Virus record (IMG/VR): IMGVR_UViG_3300020083_000038
Coordinates: 1-34,877 of that record
Length of the DNA: 34,877 bases
Source of the DNA: a virus
Reading direction: 5' to 3' (one strand)
The notes under the pieces: model-generated
The model's database searches: none
Told to the model about the DNA's origin: nothing
The model's input: only the letters and a program-made list of their open reading frames with translations
Shown: positions 7,201 to 17,200 of the stretch, piece after piece
How the letters are laid out: every line of letters begins with the position of its first letter
Position numbering within the stretch: the first letter of the stretch is position 1
Position numbers and translations under genes: made by a program

Positions 7201-9241
7201 TTGGATTGCCAGGAATAACACCAGTAGGATCATCTAATGCTTGCAAATATGTTATTGGAGCTAGATGCCCAGTAACATAAGGTTGCATAGATCTCTGATA
7301 ATATTGATTGGACGTAAGGGGTGTTGCATTTGCGGTGCCATAAGCAGTAAACAATTTATTACAAGATATATTTACACTATAAACTGCTTCTACCGCAGAG
7401 CAAGTAAGATCTAGACGAATAGGACCAGGAGCATTTGCTACCGCACCATTAGTTTGTTCTAAAGTATTCAATTTGTGAACTAAAGATCCACCTTGAGAAT
7501 GCCCAAACATAAAAACTTTATTAATAGTTTTTGTTATACCATTGGACGACATAAAACCGTTTAAATTATTTTTTGCCCACAAAAGTGCTGCTCTAGCATA
7601 TGGGAGATTATCACCAAATTTAAAATTAGATAATTCTGCTGCTGTTAATAAATTAATGTTTTGAGCTACCGTTACAGCATCTTGCGGATATGCTACACAG
7701 AAAATAATTTTATCTTTAATACCAACATTATTTTTCATAATACTCATCATATTATTAGCGGATTGTAAAATTGTAGTTGCGCTATCACTAATAGTGGGAT
7801 GATAGCAAACAACAACATCAATACTAGATGCAGATAATCCAGTAGGCACCCATAAAACACCCCTTACTGGATAACTAGTGCCACTAATTGTATATGACTG
7901 CGTGGAGCTAATAGTAATATCTTGTCCTGATATATTAGCTGATATATCAGGATTTTTTCTTTGCCACTGAATAGTAATTGGGAATCCGTTTGTTTGAGCA
8001 GTGCCTTCCAGGGGCGTTTCAGCAGGAGATTCTAATAAAGAAACAAGAAATGTAGCATTTTGCACTGCTTCTATATAAGCATCTCTGTCGGGAATATCTC
8101 CATATATGTCTTCGACAACAGAAAGACTGGAAACAACATGTTGATCAACAACAACAGATTGCTCAATAATTACAGTAGCGATGTCAGTATAAACTGAAGT
8201 TTCTCCAGAAGTGCCTTCTATCTGACAATAAAATTTTAATCCATGACCATTAACATCAGACCCCACCCAATTTACCTCGGTCAAATTTAAAGTCTTTTGT
8301 TGTGCTCCTATTGCAGTAAATTTTTGATCAACTCGACCATCATTGAATGGAGAAAAACTTATAGGACCTATGATATTTGGGTCTGTAATTGCATAATACC
8401 ATTGATAACTCAAATTACTAAAAGATCCTGCAGAACTAGTCGCATCTACAGATAATCTTAATTTACCAGTAGTAGTTGGTTGCGATGGTAAATATTTAAA
8501 ACAAGTTGTTATGTCAGATCCAGTTCCTGGTTGTTTTGTTATTGTTATTGAAGATGATATTAAAACAACCGCTGATGAAGAAGTGCTAGGTGAAGTTGCT
8601 AAACTACTAGTAGCAATTACTCTATACCTTCTTTGATTATATTCAGTTGTAACACTACTTTTTATAAATGTCGATGCTTTTACAAACGCTCCAGTTGTAC
8701 CTGCTGGTATCACGGATTCCGTTAGACTACTATATTGACTAGCAGGAACGTTAGACCAAGTTATACCACCATTATCGCTAAATTGCCATTGTAATGATAT
8801 TGTGCTGACGTTAGTTTGAGTTGCTGAGTTTGATGGAGTTAAAGAACACTCTACCACCATAGAAAGATTACTCCCCGCGTTAACACTATAAGAAGGTTCT
8901 AATGGAGTAACAAAAACTAATGATACAGCGGTAGTTACTGTTACAACCGCGCCATTGGCATCTGGACCATATTCAGTATAACTACTTAAACCGCCAGTGC
9001 CAATAGTGTAAACTTTTACTCTGTAATAATCTCCATTATATGCTAACGTTAAAGCTGGAGTCGTATAATTAGTATAAATTTCTCCAGGAAGATCTTGCCA
9101 GATTATACCATCATCAGATTTTTGCCATTGATAATTTAAACTTTGTCCTAAACTAGAAGATGCATTTACAAAAAAAGTTATTACTCCATTTTCGGGAGAG
9201 ACAGCAGAGGTAGGCGTAAAACTATTGATTGAAATAGACAT
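4295..9241 (-). CDS. Large tail fibre: Ig-like domains with inserted alpha/beta-hydrolase and C-terminal collar-like tip
   Basis: A 1648-aa protein with no signal peptide. At least seven Ig-like modules are visible from the QWQ (strand C), W and Y-R/R-C (strand F) pattern, with cores near residues 38, 151, 279, 425, 838, 940, 1055 and 1160. Between about residues 431 and 741 lies an esterase/depolymerase-like alpha/beta hydrolase: nucleophile elbow GHSQGG (Ser582), Asp670/671 and His717 as likely triad. Residues about 1260-1385 resemble a phage tail-collar domain (IGTVVCIPKPDGY, NVFGG), followed by a Gly/Ser/His-rich tip ending YMIKAW. It is probably a receptor-binding fibre whose hydrolase trims a cell-surface ester or polysaccharide. 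It follows two collar-type fibre genes, three bases after the last. The substrate is not predictable. Confidence 0.75.
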   Translation of the reverse strand: MSISINSFTPTSAVSPENGVITFFVNASSSLGQSLNYQWQKSDDGIIWQDLPGEIYTNYTTPALTLAYNGDYYRVKVYTIGTGGLSSYTEYGPDANGAVVTVTTAVSLVFVTPLEPSYSVNAGSNLSMVVECSLTPSNSATQTNVSTISLQWQFSDNGGITWSNVPASQYSSLTESVIPAGTTGAFVKASTFIKSSVTTEYNQRRYRVIATSSLATSPSTSSSAVVLISSSITITKQPGTGSDITTCFKYLPSQPTTTGKLRLSVDATSSAGSFSNLSYQWYYAITDPNIIGPISFSPFNDGRVDQKFTAIGAQQKTLNLTEVNWVGSDVNGHGLKFYCQIEGTSGETSVYTDIATVIIEQSVVVDQHVVSSLSVVEDIYGDIPDRDAYIEAVQNATFLVSLLESPAETPLEGTAQTNGFPITIQWQRKNPDISANISGQDITISSTQSYTISGTSYPVRGVLWVPTGLSASSIDVVVCYHPTISDSATTILQSANNMMSIMKNNVGIKDKIIFCVAYPQDAVTVAQNINLLTAAELSNFKFGDNLPYARAALLWAKNNLNGFMSSNGITKTINKVFMFGHSQGGSLVHKLNTLEQTNGAVANAPGPIRLDLTCSAVEAVYSVNISCNKLFTAYGTANATPLTSNQYYQRSMQPYVTGHLAPITYLQALDDPTGVIPGNPNSGQPYYMTQLTAAMTANAQPYTYISLNNNGSAADNHAAFVTNNTFKQAIKTVVESTDNSSVWNNVGNLVIGQSTSTYVTPPLKRTIDNGAYYRAEISAANANNLPYYSPNSTGAILNVFNWLYISSQPAQSVVFVNKVASFAVAAIASTSTLTISYQWQYKTPSSATWINLTNNAQINGATTNLLIINNVTLSMNNFEFRCVVNTTDTLSSVTSSSAILKVSIDSFTSISSLNDQYLLEFQSLTWTVIAQSASLGAITYQWEKSNNYNASNPSAATWNNIAGATSATYTKGSISASDAGHYRCKLTSAGGTIRYTNVARLYVTSLNYSIITNFPPTLKILEGQQPASGIAGDSISFPYNFSIVANPTISTPTTYQWQYSVDSGANWINYGPSSGYLSSDPDEASFIPQPFNRSQSGIQIRCKVISTDGSIPGIFYSAVCIVTVDRRFYYNAGPATLVEKAGNEIRLNLNNYQTGGAPSFQWQRNTGSSWSDIVSLSGYSGETSNELVITPAAVTTSINGHKFRCIITLSNQDSHEYFRSGLQKIVISPAGNPTPTAEIAFSIQSADLKKAQYSELASRTGAAIGTVVCIPKPDGYTEGKTGDDTTSWLKQATGTSQGMYDTRFPGFVPLGYHSATSTRPATGAQLLNASHCPDLARIMGNVFGGNIVATYITSGYLPPITNTLPNPVSGNFGIPNNAGKKLMGTGSVNNNSSSASVVPRYDPLGSAGGAINIVGSTGGQYNYEKLDQLPPPTQGGPSGGLAGINSLTPATFTLGTFTTTGWGDDTITEVPTTYTETVNYTMGTLANAVLSSATLHSHSMTSFSYVSTTKEAWFTTVGSLGGTSSCKTVAGEDGEFLPGPALNSGGNAGYDVSNTNFSHRHGISDPNSDTVGAEGAGHGEGTGGAGSESLSSSFNQLDSSSIVSSGEAKLTTQSNAIWNSNLKFTLQNSDLIPINQKHFRLKYMIKAW
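7019..7951 (-). other. Alpha/beta-hydrolase (esterase-like) domain inserted within an Ig-like domain
   Basis: About 310 residues lie between the strand-C half of an Ig-like domain (ITIQWQRKNPDIS) and its second half (SVWNNVGN, then DNGAYYRAEIS). The flanking halves align with the intact first Ig domain (NYQWQKSDDGI then IWQDLPG and NGDYYRVKVY). The insert has the GHSQGG elbow at 7487-7504, a preceding strand DVVVCYHP as expected for the oxyanion region, and a late histidine in DNHAAF. The overall look is of secreted esterase/PHB-depolymerase-type hydrolases; this is a motif-based assignment. Confidence 0.65.
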
Positions 9242-9244
9242 TTT

Positions 9245-10165
9245 TTAATATTTAATTAGATATTCACATAATATAAACATAGGAGATATCGCGTCTATTT
9301 TTGTTGTGCTGCCAGTATTTAATTTAACTGTAGTTGAAAGAGAAGCAGACGGGATATTTATTGCTGCCATACTACCAGATTTACTTTGACTACTAATTTT
9401 TATTCCAGCATTTCCATGCCTATGTGTGGTGCCTGCGAGGACGCCGATTTCTTCTGCTGAATTGCCAACAGGGATTAATGTAACTGGTCCACATTGAGAT
9501 CCAAAACTGGCACTCCTGTAACAAGCTCCCCAATAACGAGAATTATATTTCCACCCGCCAGTGTTACAGTCACCTTGTGCTGCATTGCTTAATTGTGCCA
9601 TAGTAGCAAAGTGACCGTGTGGTAATATTTGACCTTCATCAACAGTTACTGAGTTAGTTGTTGAAGGTCCTGTAGCGGTCCACTGACCAGACATAGTTAA
9701 ATTATGAGATGGAAGATTAAAGTTTCCACTATATGTGAAAAGTATCTCGTCATCAGTTGCACTTAAAACAACGGTTATCCCTGCTTTAGTAACTATAGCG
9801 GAAGTTGAAGTAGCTTGAGGGACTGTTAAATTACTATATGTTCCTGAGTTAGTACCCGCACTGATATACTTAGATCCCAAATCTGGTAATTGAAAAGTGC
9901 CGCCTGTTCCGTCATCATCAGCATCTTGTAATATAGTGCCTTCCTTTCTATAGAGGCATTGTTGACCAACACCAACAATTGCTGCTAATTGTGGAAATTG
10001 ATCTGCAGATAAAATTTGTCCCCTACATCTTAAAAATCCAGCTGGAATATTTTCACTATATTGAGGATCTGAAGCACTATTTGTTGATAAATCCCTAAAA
10101 AAAGGAAAAATTGACCCCGTAGGTCCTCCATATTTTCCTTTCTGAAAAGAATAAGTGGTTGCCAT
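9245..10165 (-). CDS. Tail-collar-type fibre protein, 306 aa
   Basis: The N-terminal half has the layout of a phage tail-collar domain: GPTGSIFPFF, then IPAGFLRCRGQILSADQFP, an AAIVGVG segment and GGTFQLPDLGSKYI (about residues 14-105). The middle is Ser/Thr/Gly-rich beta structure. The C-terminal region has histidine/glycine motifs (LPHGHFA, THRHGNAGI) typical of fibre tips, and the protein ends FILCEYLIKY, similar to the ends of both neighbouring fibre proteins. It lies one base after the previous gene and three before the next. A perfect late promoter site (10220-10227) lies 54 bases upstream of its ATG. Likely a short fibre or receptor-binding subunit; the host receptor is unknown. Confidence 0.75.
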   Translation of the reverse strand: MATTYSFQKGKYGGPTGSIFPFFRDLSTNSASDPQYSENIPAGFLRCRGQILSADQFPQLAAIVGVGQQCLYRKEGTILQDADDDGTGGTFQLPDLGSKYISAGTNSGTYSNLTVPQATSTSAIVTKAGITVVLSATDDEILFTYSGNFNLPSHNLTMSGQWTATGPSTTNSVTVDEGQILPHGHFATMAQLSNAAQGDCNTGGWKYNSRYWGACYRSASFGSQCGPVTLIPVGNSAEEIGVLAGTTHRHGNAGIKISSQSKSGSMAAINIPSASLSTTVKLNTGSTTKIDAISPMFILCEYLIKY

Positions 10166-10166
10166 G

Positions 10167-11204
10167 TTAATATGCTCTGATGATGAAAATCATACTTAAA
10201 TTAGCAGTTGCCGTACTGATATTTATAGTTGCCACATCAGGAGGTGCGGCGTTAATTGTAATTGAATTTGAATTGACATCATAAAAAGTATAATCAGAAA
10301 CAACTGTTACGTTACATTTAAATTTTGTGTCTGGAGAATTATGCGTATGTGCAGACAAATCAGACCAACTTCTACCGTCGGCAGATAAACTAGAAGCAAG
10401 ATTGTAAACCCCGCCGCCTTGCACAGCATACATATCCCCACCAGTATAACCATTGCCATTATCAGTCATTCCACTAGCGTTAGATTTGGGGTCAGACCCG
10501 CCTTTACAAATAGTTTTATCTGCCTTAGAAGGAACATTTCTATTTCCTAAAGTATTTGATGCCACACCGCCTTTACTATTAAAAGTACAGGTGCTGTTTC
10601 TCCCGCCTGAATTGGCTGAGCATTCTCTGCCGCCAGATCGAAAGGAATTACCATCTGTATCTCCCTCAAAACTTGTTGTGTGATTATGATATTTTTGATG
10701 TCTATCACTCAATTTTCTACCATTGATAGAATAACTAGTAGCAAATGTTCCAGCAGTAAATTCAATTTCTTTAACACTGGCAACTAATTTTGGTTTATTA
10801 GTAGGATTAATAAATGATGCAATAACATCTATAGTAGAACTTCCATCAGTAGAATTTGACACATTTATATTTTCACCAATATTAGTCCAATATGGATCGC
10901 TACTTTTTGCCGTGGTTGATGGTTTTGATGGTGTATAAGCAGATAAAGAAGAGTAATGTCCTGGATATATATCCATTACTCCCCTATCCTCAGTTATTTC
11001 TGGTATTTTAAATGTAGATCCAGCTGTGCCGCCATAAACGTTACCTATTATCTTATACAATAACGGATATTTTGTAATTTGTATTACTGCACCATTACAA
11101 AAATCCCACCCCAAAGGAATAGTATCTGGCGCTCCAGACCAAGGAACTATCGTTCCTATTGGGAGACCTTGCATATGTCGTAATTTATTATATGTAATTG
11201 ACAC
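10167..11204 (-). CDS. Tail-collar-type fibre protein, 345 aa, GTG start
   Basis: Residues about 12-75 are a textbook phage tail-collar domain: GLPIGTIVPWSGAPDTIPLG, GWDFCNGA, YPLLYKIIGNVYGG and STFKIPE. The rest is a Gly/Ser/Asn-rich beta region with a histidine-containing KYHNHTTSF and AHTHNSPDTKF, ending MIFIIRAY. The start is GTG at 11204, supported by a strong GGAGG ribosome site six bases away; the nearby ATG at 11206 is out of frame. It follows the giant fibre gene with one base between stop and start. Probably a short tail fibre or fibre-tip subunit involved in adsorption. Confidence 0.8.
   Translation of the reverse strand: MSITYNKLRHMQGLPIGTIVPWSGAPDTIPLGWDFCNGAVIQITKYPLLYKIIGNVYGGTAGSTFKIPEITEDRGVMDIYPGHYSSLSAYTPSKPSTTAKSSDPYWTNIGENINVSNSTDGSSTIDVIASFINPTNKPKLVASVKEIEFTAGTFATSYSINGRKLSDRHQKYHNHTTSFEGDTDGNSFRSGGRECSANSGGRNSTCTFNSKGGVASNTLGNRNVPSKADKTICKGGSDPKSNASGMTDNGNGYTGGDMYAVQGGGVYNLASSLSADGRSWSDLSAHTHNSPDTKFKCNVTVVSDYTFYDVNSNSITINAAPPDVATINISTATANLSMIFIIRAY
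10220..10227 (-). promoter_or_regulatory. T4-type late promoter (CTATAAATA)
   Basis: A perfect TATAAATA on the minus strand, preceded by C, lies inside the last codons of the 345-aa collar gene. It is 54 bases upstream of the ATG of the 306-aa collar gene. This would give a late transcript starting near 10213 for the 306-aa gene and the Ig/esterase fibre behind it. Confidence 0.6.
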
Positions 11205-11205
11205 A

Positions 11206-14200
11206 TTAAACCTCCGTTAACCACCAACCTCTATTGTCAGAAGGAATTGCTGTAACTCCATCCGAATCATATTCTCCAACAAATAATAGACCAAAGGCAG
11301 CATTTGGTGTATTTACTAATAATTGACCAAATCCACCATCTTGATTTCCTTGTATTGCAACTCCAGCTGGAGCATTAACAATAAGAGTAACATTAAATCT
11401 CAAAGCTCCACCAAAATCAATAAATCTAATTAAATCTCCAGTCTCAGCATTATTTGGTAAGGTTAAAGTTAGATTAGAAGATGGTTTTACTAGATAATTT
11501 ATGTTGGAAATAAGAGGTGTTGTTACTATGCCACTATTATTAGTAATGTAAATTGTTTTTCTACCGCCATTTTTATTATAGAAATTGGTTTTACCAAATG
11601 CATCAATAGAAGCATCTTGTTTAATTTTATATGGTTTTGCGCCACTAATACCTAAGTTTGTTACTTCAAGACTTACTACAGAGGCAGAAGGAGTTGCAGA
11701 AGATGCACCTTTTACTTGTAAATGTCTTCCTACAACAGTATCACCTGTTTGTGCATCAACAGTAAATGTATCCGTGCCGCCTAGGGTATTCTCAACAGTA
11801 AAATCATCACCAACATGTAGAGTACCAGCAATTTTAGTATTACCAGAAGCACCGAGAACTTCAAAAGCAATATTAGAAGCAGCATCTGTTCTTCCTTTAT
11901 CAAAATTACCAGAAGTATAGAAAGAGTCTTTAAATATTTTTAAATTAGCGCCATCATACAATTTAGTATTACCACTTGCCGATTCAACATAGAATTTAGG
12001 AATACTTCCATTGGTAATAACAAAATATTGTTTTCCTGGAGTGGTTATATCAGTGTTTCCACTTAATTCAATAGAGTTATATACTTTAAGATTTCCACCA
12101 CCAGTAGTCGTTGGACTGCTTCCAGTAGCAGTGCTAGAATTAACACCATCATCATAACCAATAGTAACATCGCCAAGAGCAAAAGTATCGCCAGTAGTAG
12201 ATATTACAGAGAATGTGGTTTTTGGTGTTAATGGGACTGAAGCAGTGCCAAAATTACCGTTTGTAATAACTAGTGACTGTGCATCTGCGGTATTGATAGC
12301 AGTAATTTTAACATATTCTTCTGATAAAGTGCCTTTATTTAATCTAAGTAAATCATCATTAGCAAAGGTGCCAGTAAAATCAGACAAATTAACGCTTGTT
12401 GAAGTTGCTGTTACAGGATTCGGGAAAATAAAGGCAGCATTTTCTTGTTTTACTAATTTAACAATTTGTGTGTTATCGGCATGTGTTACAGGTTGAGTGC
12501 CTTCTTGCCCTCTTGCCACATTAACAAGATATGGTTTAGTTGGAGAAGGAATACTTGTTGTTTTTACAATTTCCGTGCCAATTAATAAGAAATCTGCAAT
12601 ATTAATTCCTTGTGGATTATTAACTTCTAATACTGTTGCAGTAGCAGATGTAAGTGCAGCACCTTGATTATCAAGACTGGTAAATGCCAGAATTAACACT
12701 GCATTTCCTGCATCAGTAGCAGTTCCAACTAAACCAATTGTATGAGTAGTAGAAAGATCACCTAATGTCGATAAAGTAAATCCTTGCTCATCTTTATCTT
12801 TAATAAAATATGTAGTCGTTGTATTTACGTTGCTTAAATTACCAACACTCTGGAATTTAACAGCATTACCTTCCGTGAAATAATGCTTATATCCAGTGAA
12901 GAAAGTAATATTGATTGCCGAAGCTAATAATTTATTACTAACTACAGTAGCTAACGAGACGCCAGGAGCTATTTGAGAATTATATTGGTAATAGTCAACA
13001 TTTAGATTTGCTAGACTTCCAGATACTTGATTTAAACCAATACCATTTAAAACAACTCCAGTAGCATTTGTTGTTGTTAAATTTGCAGCTGTATTTGAAT
13101 ATGTAAAGGTTTTATTTCCAGTAACAGTTATAACTACATCAGTAACTGTTTCAAAAGATTCTACACTACATTTAACAGAAACAGAATTGCCAGTAGTTAA
13201 ATTATGATCATCAATCGTTGTGATTGTAGCAATATTACTACTTCTAGAGACCCTTGAAATTTCAATAGTTCCTAAGACGTTTCTATTTACACCAACTGAA
13301 GAATTTCTATTTCCTCCATGCTGCACAACATCAGCTTCAAGAGTTGTTTTTCCAAAAACACGCAACCCATTTTTAATAACAGATTCTCCAGCAACACCAC
13401 CTAATTCAACACTACCAGCACTAGCACCAATTTTTACAGTTGTTGCAACATTAGGGAATAAATTAACTGTCGTAGCTTGAGTAGTTACTGTCAGAGTATT
13501 TGTATTACTATCACCACGTAATTCCATATTACCATCAAATATGGATTGATAGTTTCTAACGCGGAAAATACTATCAGATGGTCTAGCATATGCTCCACCA
13601 ATTGTAACAAATGACTTATAAGTGTTATTTGTATTTCCTACCGTAGCAATATTGACTGTCGAATCAGTAGAAGAAGTATGAAGATTTAACGTTGTTTGTC
13701 CAGTAGCGCCAGTGCCAATATTTAATGTTTGCCCAGAAGCAACATTTCCAATATTAAGTGTTTGTGCAGTTGTTGCGAGATTACCAACATTTATAGTCGT
13801 AGAATAACCACCTAAAGATAATGTAGTTGTTGTTGGTTGGTTTGCTACCGTAAATGCTGCAGAAGTAGATCTAATGTCACCACCATTTACATCAATATCT
13901 GTTTGGAAAGTAAAGTCACCAGTGATTCTTGCATCGCCAGAAACAACAAAGTTTTTATCTAATGCGCCATCACCCACATTAATACCAACTCTGCCTTCTG
14001 CTGGGTTTGCAGTTGGTCCTGGTGTAGGTAGTGGTAGCGTAGAAATTCTAAATGTAGCAGTAGTATCAGGATTATTACTATCTCCACCGACAATAAATGC
14101 TTTATTCGTATTCGAGAAAGTTGCTAGATCATTAAAACTAGTTTGTAATCTTCCACTAATAAATGCATTACCAACCACATCTAGATTTGCCCTTGGATCG

Positions 14201-17200
14201 GTTGTAGTTGTTACATATCCAACATTCCAATCGGCAGAATTAGTTCTAGATACAGTGTTGATACCTAGTCTGTAATCTCCATATGCACTAGTTTTAGTTC
14301 TTAATGCTTCTGCCCCAACAACTCCAACTTCTTTCCACTGAGAATTAGATCTCGCTATTTCAATCGTTGGTTGGACAATTGGCGCCACAGAAGAAATGAA
14401 AGGAGGACTACCAGTTAAATTAGCCTCTGATGCTCTAGTAGTTAATATATAAACATACCCATTTGATTCAGAATATTCATATCCTTCAGTAATATTATCA
14501 TAAACAGTATGCACTCCATTCAACACTGATAATCTATCAATTGCACCAGTAATACGAATTTGCGAACTTCTGGTTATATTTAAAGAAGATCCTGGGTTTG
14601 TGCTACTAAAATTGACTTTTCCTGTTTGGAAAATAAGTTTGACTATATTTAAATTTGGATAAAATTGAACTCCTGTTATATCAATGCTAGCTTCCTGACC
14701 TGGAGGTGCAGTTAATCTATAAGCAGTAAATGTATTAGCATAAACCCAACCAAGAGATCCAGAGAATCCAACCTCAGATCCTTTAAAAATTACATCACCA
14801 GAAAGAGGCACACTAGATCCAAACTGTATTGTTTGAGTAGGACTGATTCTAGCTCTTGTTCCTGAAGTATCTTGATTTGGTGTATTATTTGTAATTGCTG
14901 TGCGGAATGAATAACGCTGAGTGCCGCGTGTATTCATATCAAAAATAGCAGCTCTTACTCTATTTTTATCAATTATAATATCACCTGCTTTTGTGGTATC
15001 AAGCAATTGATCATCATCACCAGGAAGAAGTGCTTGTCTATTACCAGGACGGGAGACAATCCTCAACGATGGAGGAGTCATTACAGCATTAAACTCTGGA
15101 TCTACATTGATTTCTACAGGAGAATTAAAGAAATTCTTTAGATTAGGTGGAGCGTTGAGAGTAATAATATTTTCAAATGTTACAGGATCTTCAAATACTG
15201 TAACCAAACTGCTTAAATTACCACCATCTGCTTCATCTTCTTCTAGAATTATTGGATCAATAAAAGATTCCTCGCCTGTAATGGCATTAATTTTCTTATT
15301 GCCAATATACAATTCACCATTAGAGTTAATACCAGTATAGAATACAATACCACCATCTTGCTTCTTAGATTGCGCGTAAAAATCTTGATCTGCGGTTAAA
15401 ATAACTGTTTGCCTTACAGGGAATCCAGTAGAGTAGTTACCAGGACCGAAACCAAGGTATTCAAACGTATGGTTACCAGCACGAGCAATCGATGGTCTAC
15501 GAAGCTCAACATAGAGTCTTTGCTCTAGCGGATATACAGAATCACCAGCAATTGGGATTAATCTTTCTTCTGCTCCAGATGCAGCTGCTCCAGATTTAGC
15601 TTCAATTTTATTAGAAGAATTAGCAAAAGTATAGTTACCAGATCCTGGATCTTTTACAAAGTCTAATATTGCTTCTTTAGTTAGTGAATTTTTTGCATCA
15701 TTAATAACAACAGCCCCATGGACATAGTTATCAGCAGCGCATACAGATGCTGGAGGATCTAAAATAGTTGCATCTTGAAGTCCCCCCAAATCATTAGATC
15801 CATCATACTGGAATAGTAATGGATCATTTTTAAATGCCAACGGATATAATCTAGATACTGGTTGACTAAACTTAAACTTTCTAAAGTTTTGACCAATACC
15901 AGATCCAGTTGGATAAGGAGAAATATCACCACGAATTGCAGTTAGATAGTAGACTCCTTCTTGTTGCCTTGGGATTCTTCTTTGAATTTCATCAATTTTG
16001 TAAATATAATAAGAGTTTTCTAATTCTTTAACATCTTCGACACTAACAACTCTATATTGTCTTGCAGCATCATCAGTAATAACATCACCTGGAGTTACGG
16101 TATAAACATTTGCTGCTTCTACAGCATATAAGTATTCTTTTTTATCTTCTTTACCATCATTTGGTCTAGAAATTAATTCTGCTGTTACATCTGCTTGACC
16201 TGCAATTTCCTGTCTAATAAACGTTTGTGTTTTTTCATCAAAATCTATTTCTCCTTCAACATCTTTAAGAATAAGATAATTGAATATTTGTGTGCCACCT
16301 TCAACTGGCACTGTGCCAAACCAGGAATGCACGGTAGCAGATCCAGCGTAAGCACCATACCATGTAACTTTTTCATTTACAATGAATTCTCCATTTCCGC
16401 CTTGAGGTTGAGCAACTTTAATTGTTGCAAATCTTTTTGCTTTTAATGATTCTACATCCAATCCATGATCAAAAACTACCAATTCCATGTAATCGCCAAC
16501 TTTTTTGGCAGATTGAATGGTAAAAGAAATATTTGAAGCAGTATTAGTGCCAGAAATTCTTTTCTTGTTTGTGGGATTATATGGGTCGTAATCTATCGCT
16601 GCCTGCGTAGACGATGCGGGCAATCCTAATCTTTTAGGATTTTGTACACCAGACTCAAAGAAAGTTGCGTCTTTTGGATCATTTTGGGCAACTGGTTTTA
16701 AAAGAATTCTTTGTGATATAAGTTTTCTAGTTTCATCTGTGCGAATTTTCATCACAAATCCATTAATAGGATCTCTTACATCATCACGATATTCTGGAAT
16801 TACATAACGGAATCGATAAACTTTATCCGATTTATCTCTAGCATCATCTGCTCTATATAAGAAAGAATCAGGAGTTTTCTCTGGTTTATTAGCATAGGAA
16901 GATCCAAGGTTGGGGTCAGCAAGATTTAATCTATCAAGGATTTCGTTAGTAGAAATAAGAGTTCTTAAGAACCAACCAGATTGCACTGGGTCATATCCAA
17001 ATGGACTTCTCTTTCTATTAGCAAATACTTGGAAAGAGAAAGTAAATGGATAATTAAACTGCACAGCATTTTGACGAGTAATCGCATCCTGCTCATTCAA
17101 ATAAATTGAAAACTGATTATTTGTAGTATAAGTTGCTGGGCGACCAACAAAATAATAACGATTAATTTCCAACCTGCTGCCACTCGTTTTAGCTGGTAGC

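Noticed and set aside
13670-13770. Short TLNIG-type repeats as a mobile or phase-variable repeat
   Set aside because: They are ordinary beta-structured adhesin repeats in the fibre, with diverged DNA and no unit-length repetition suited to slippage.
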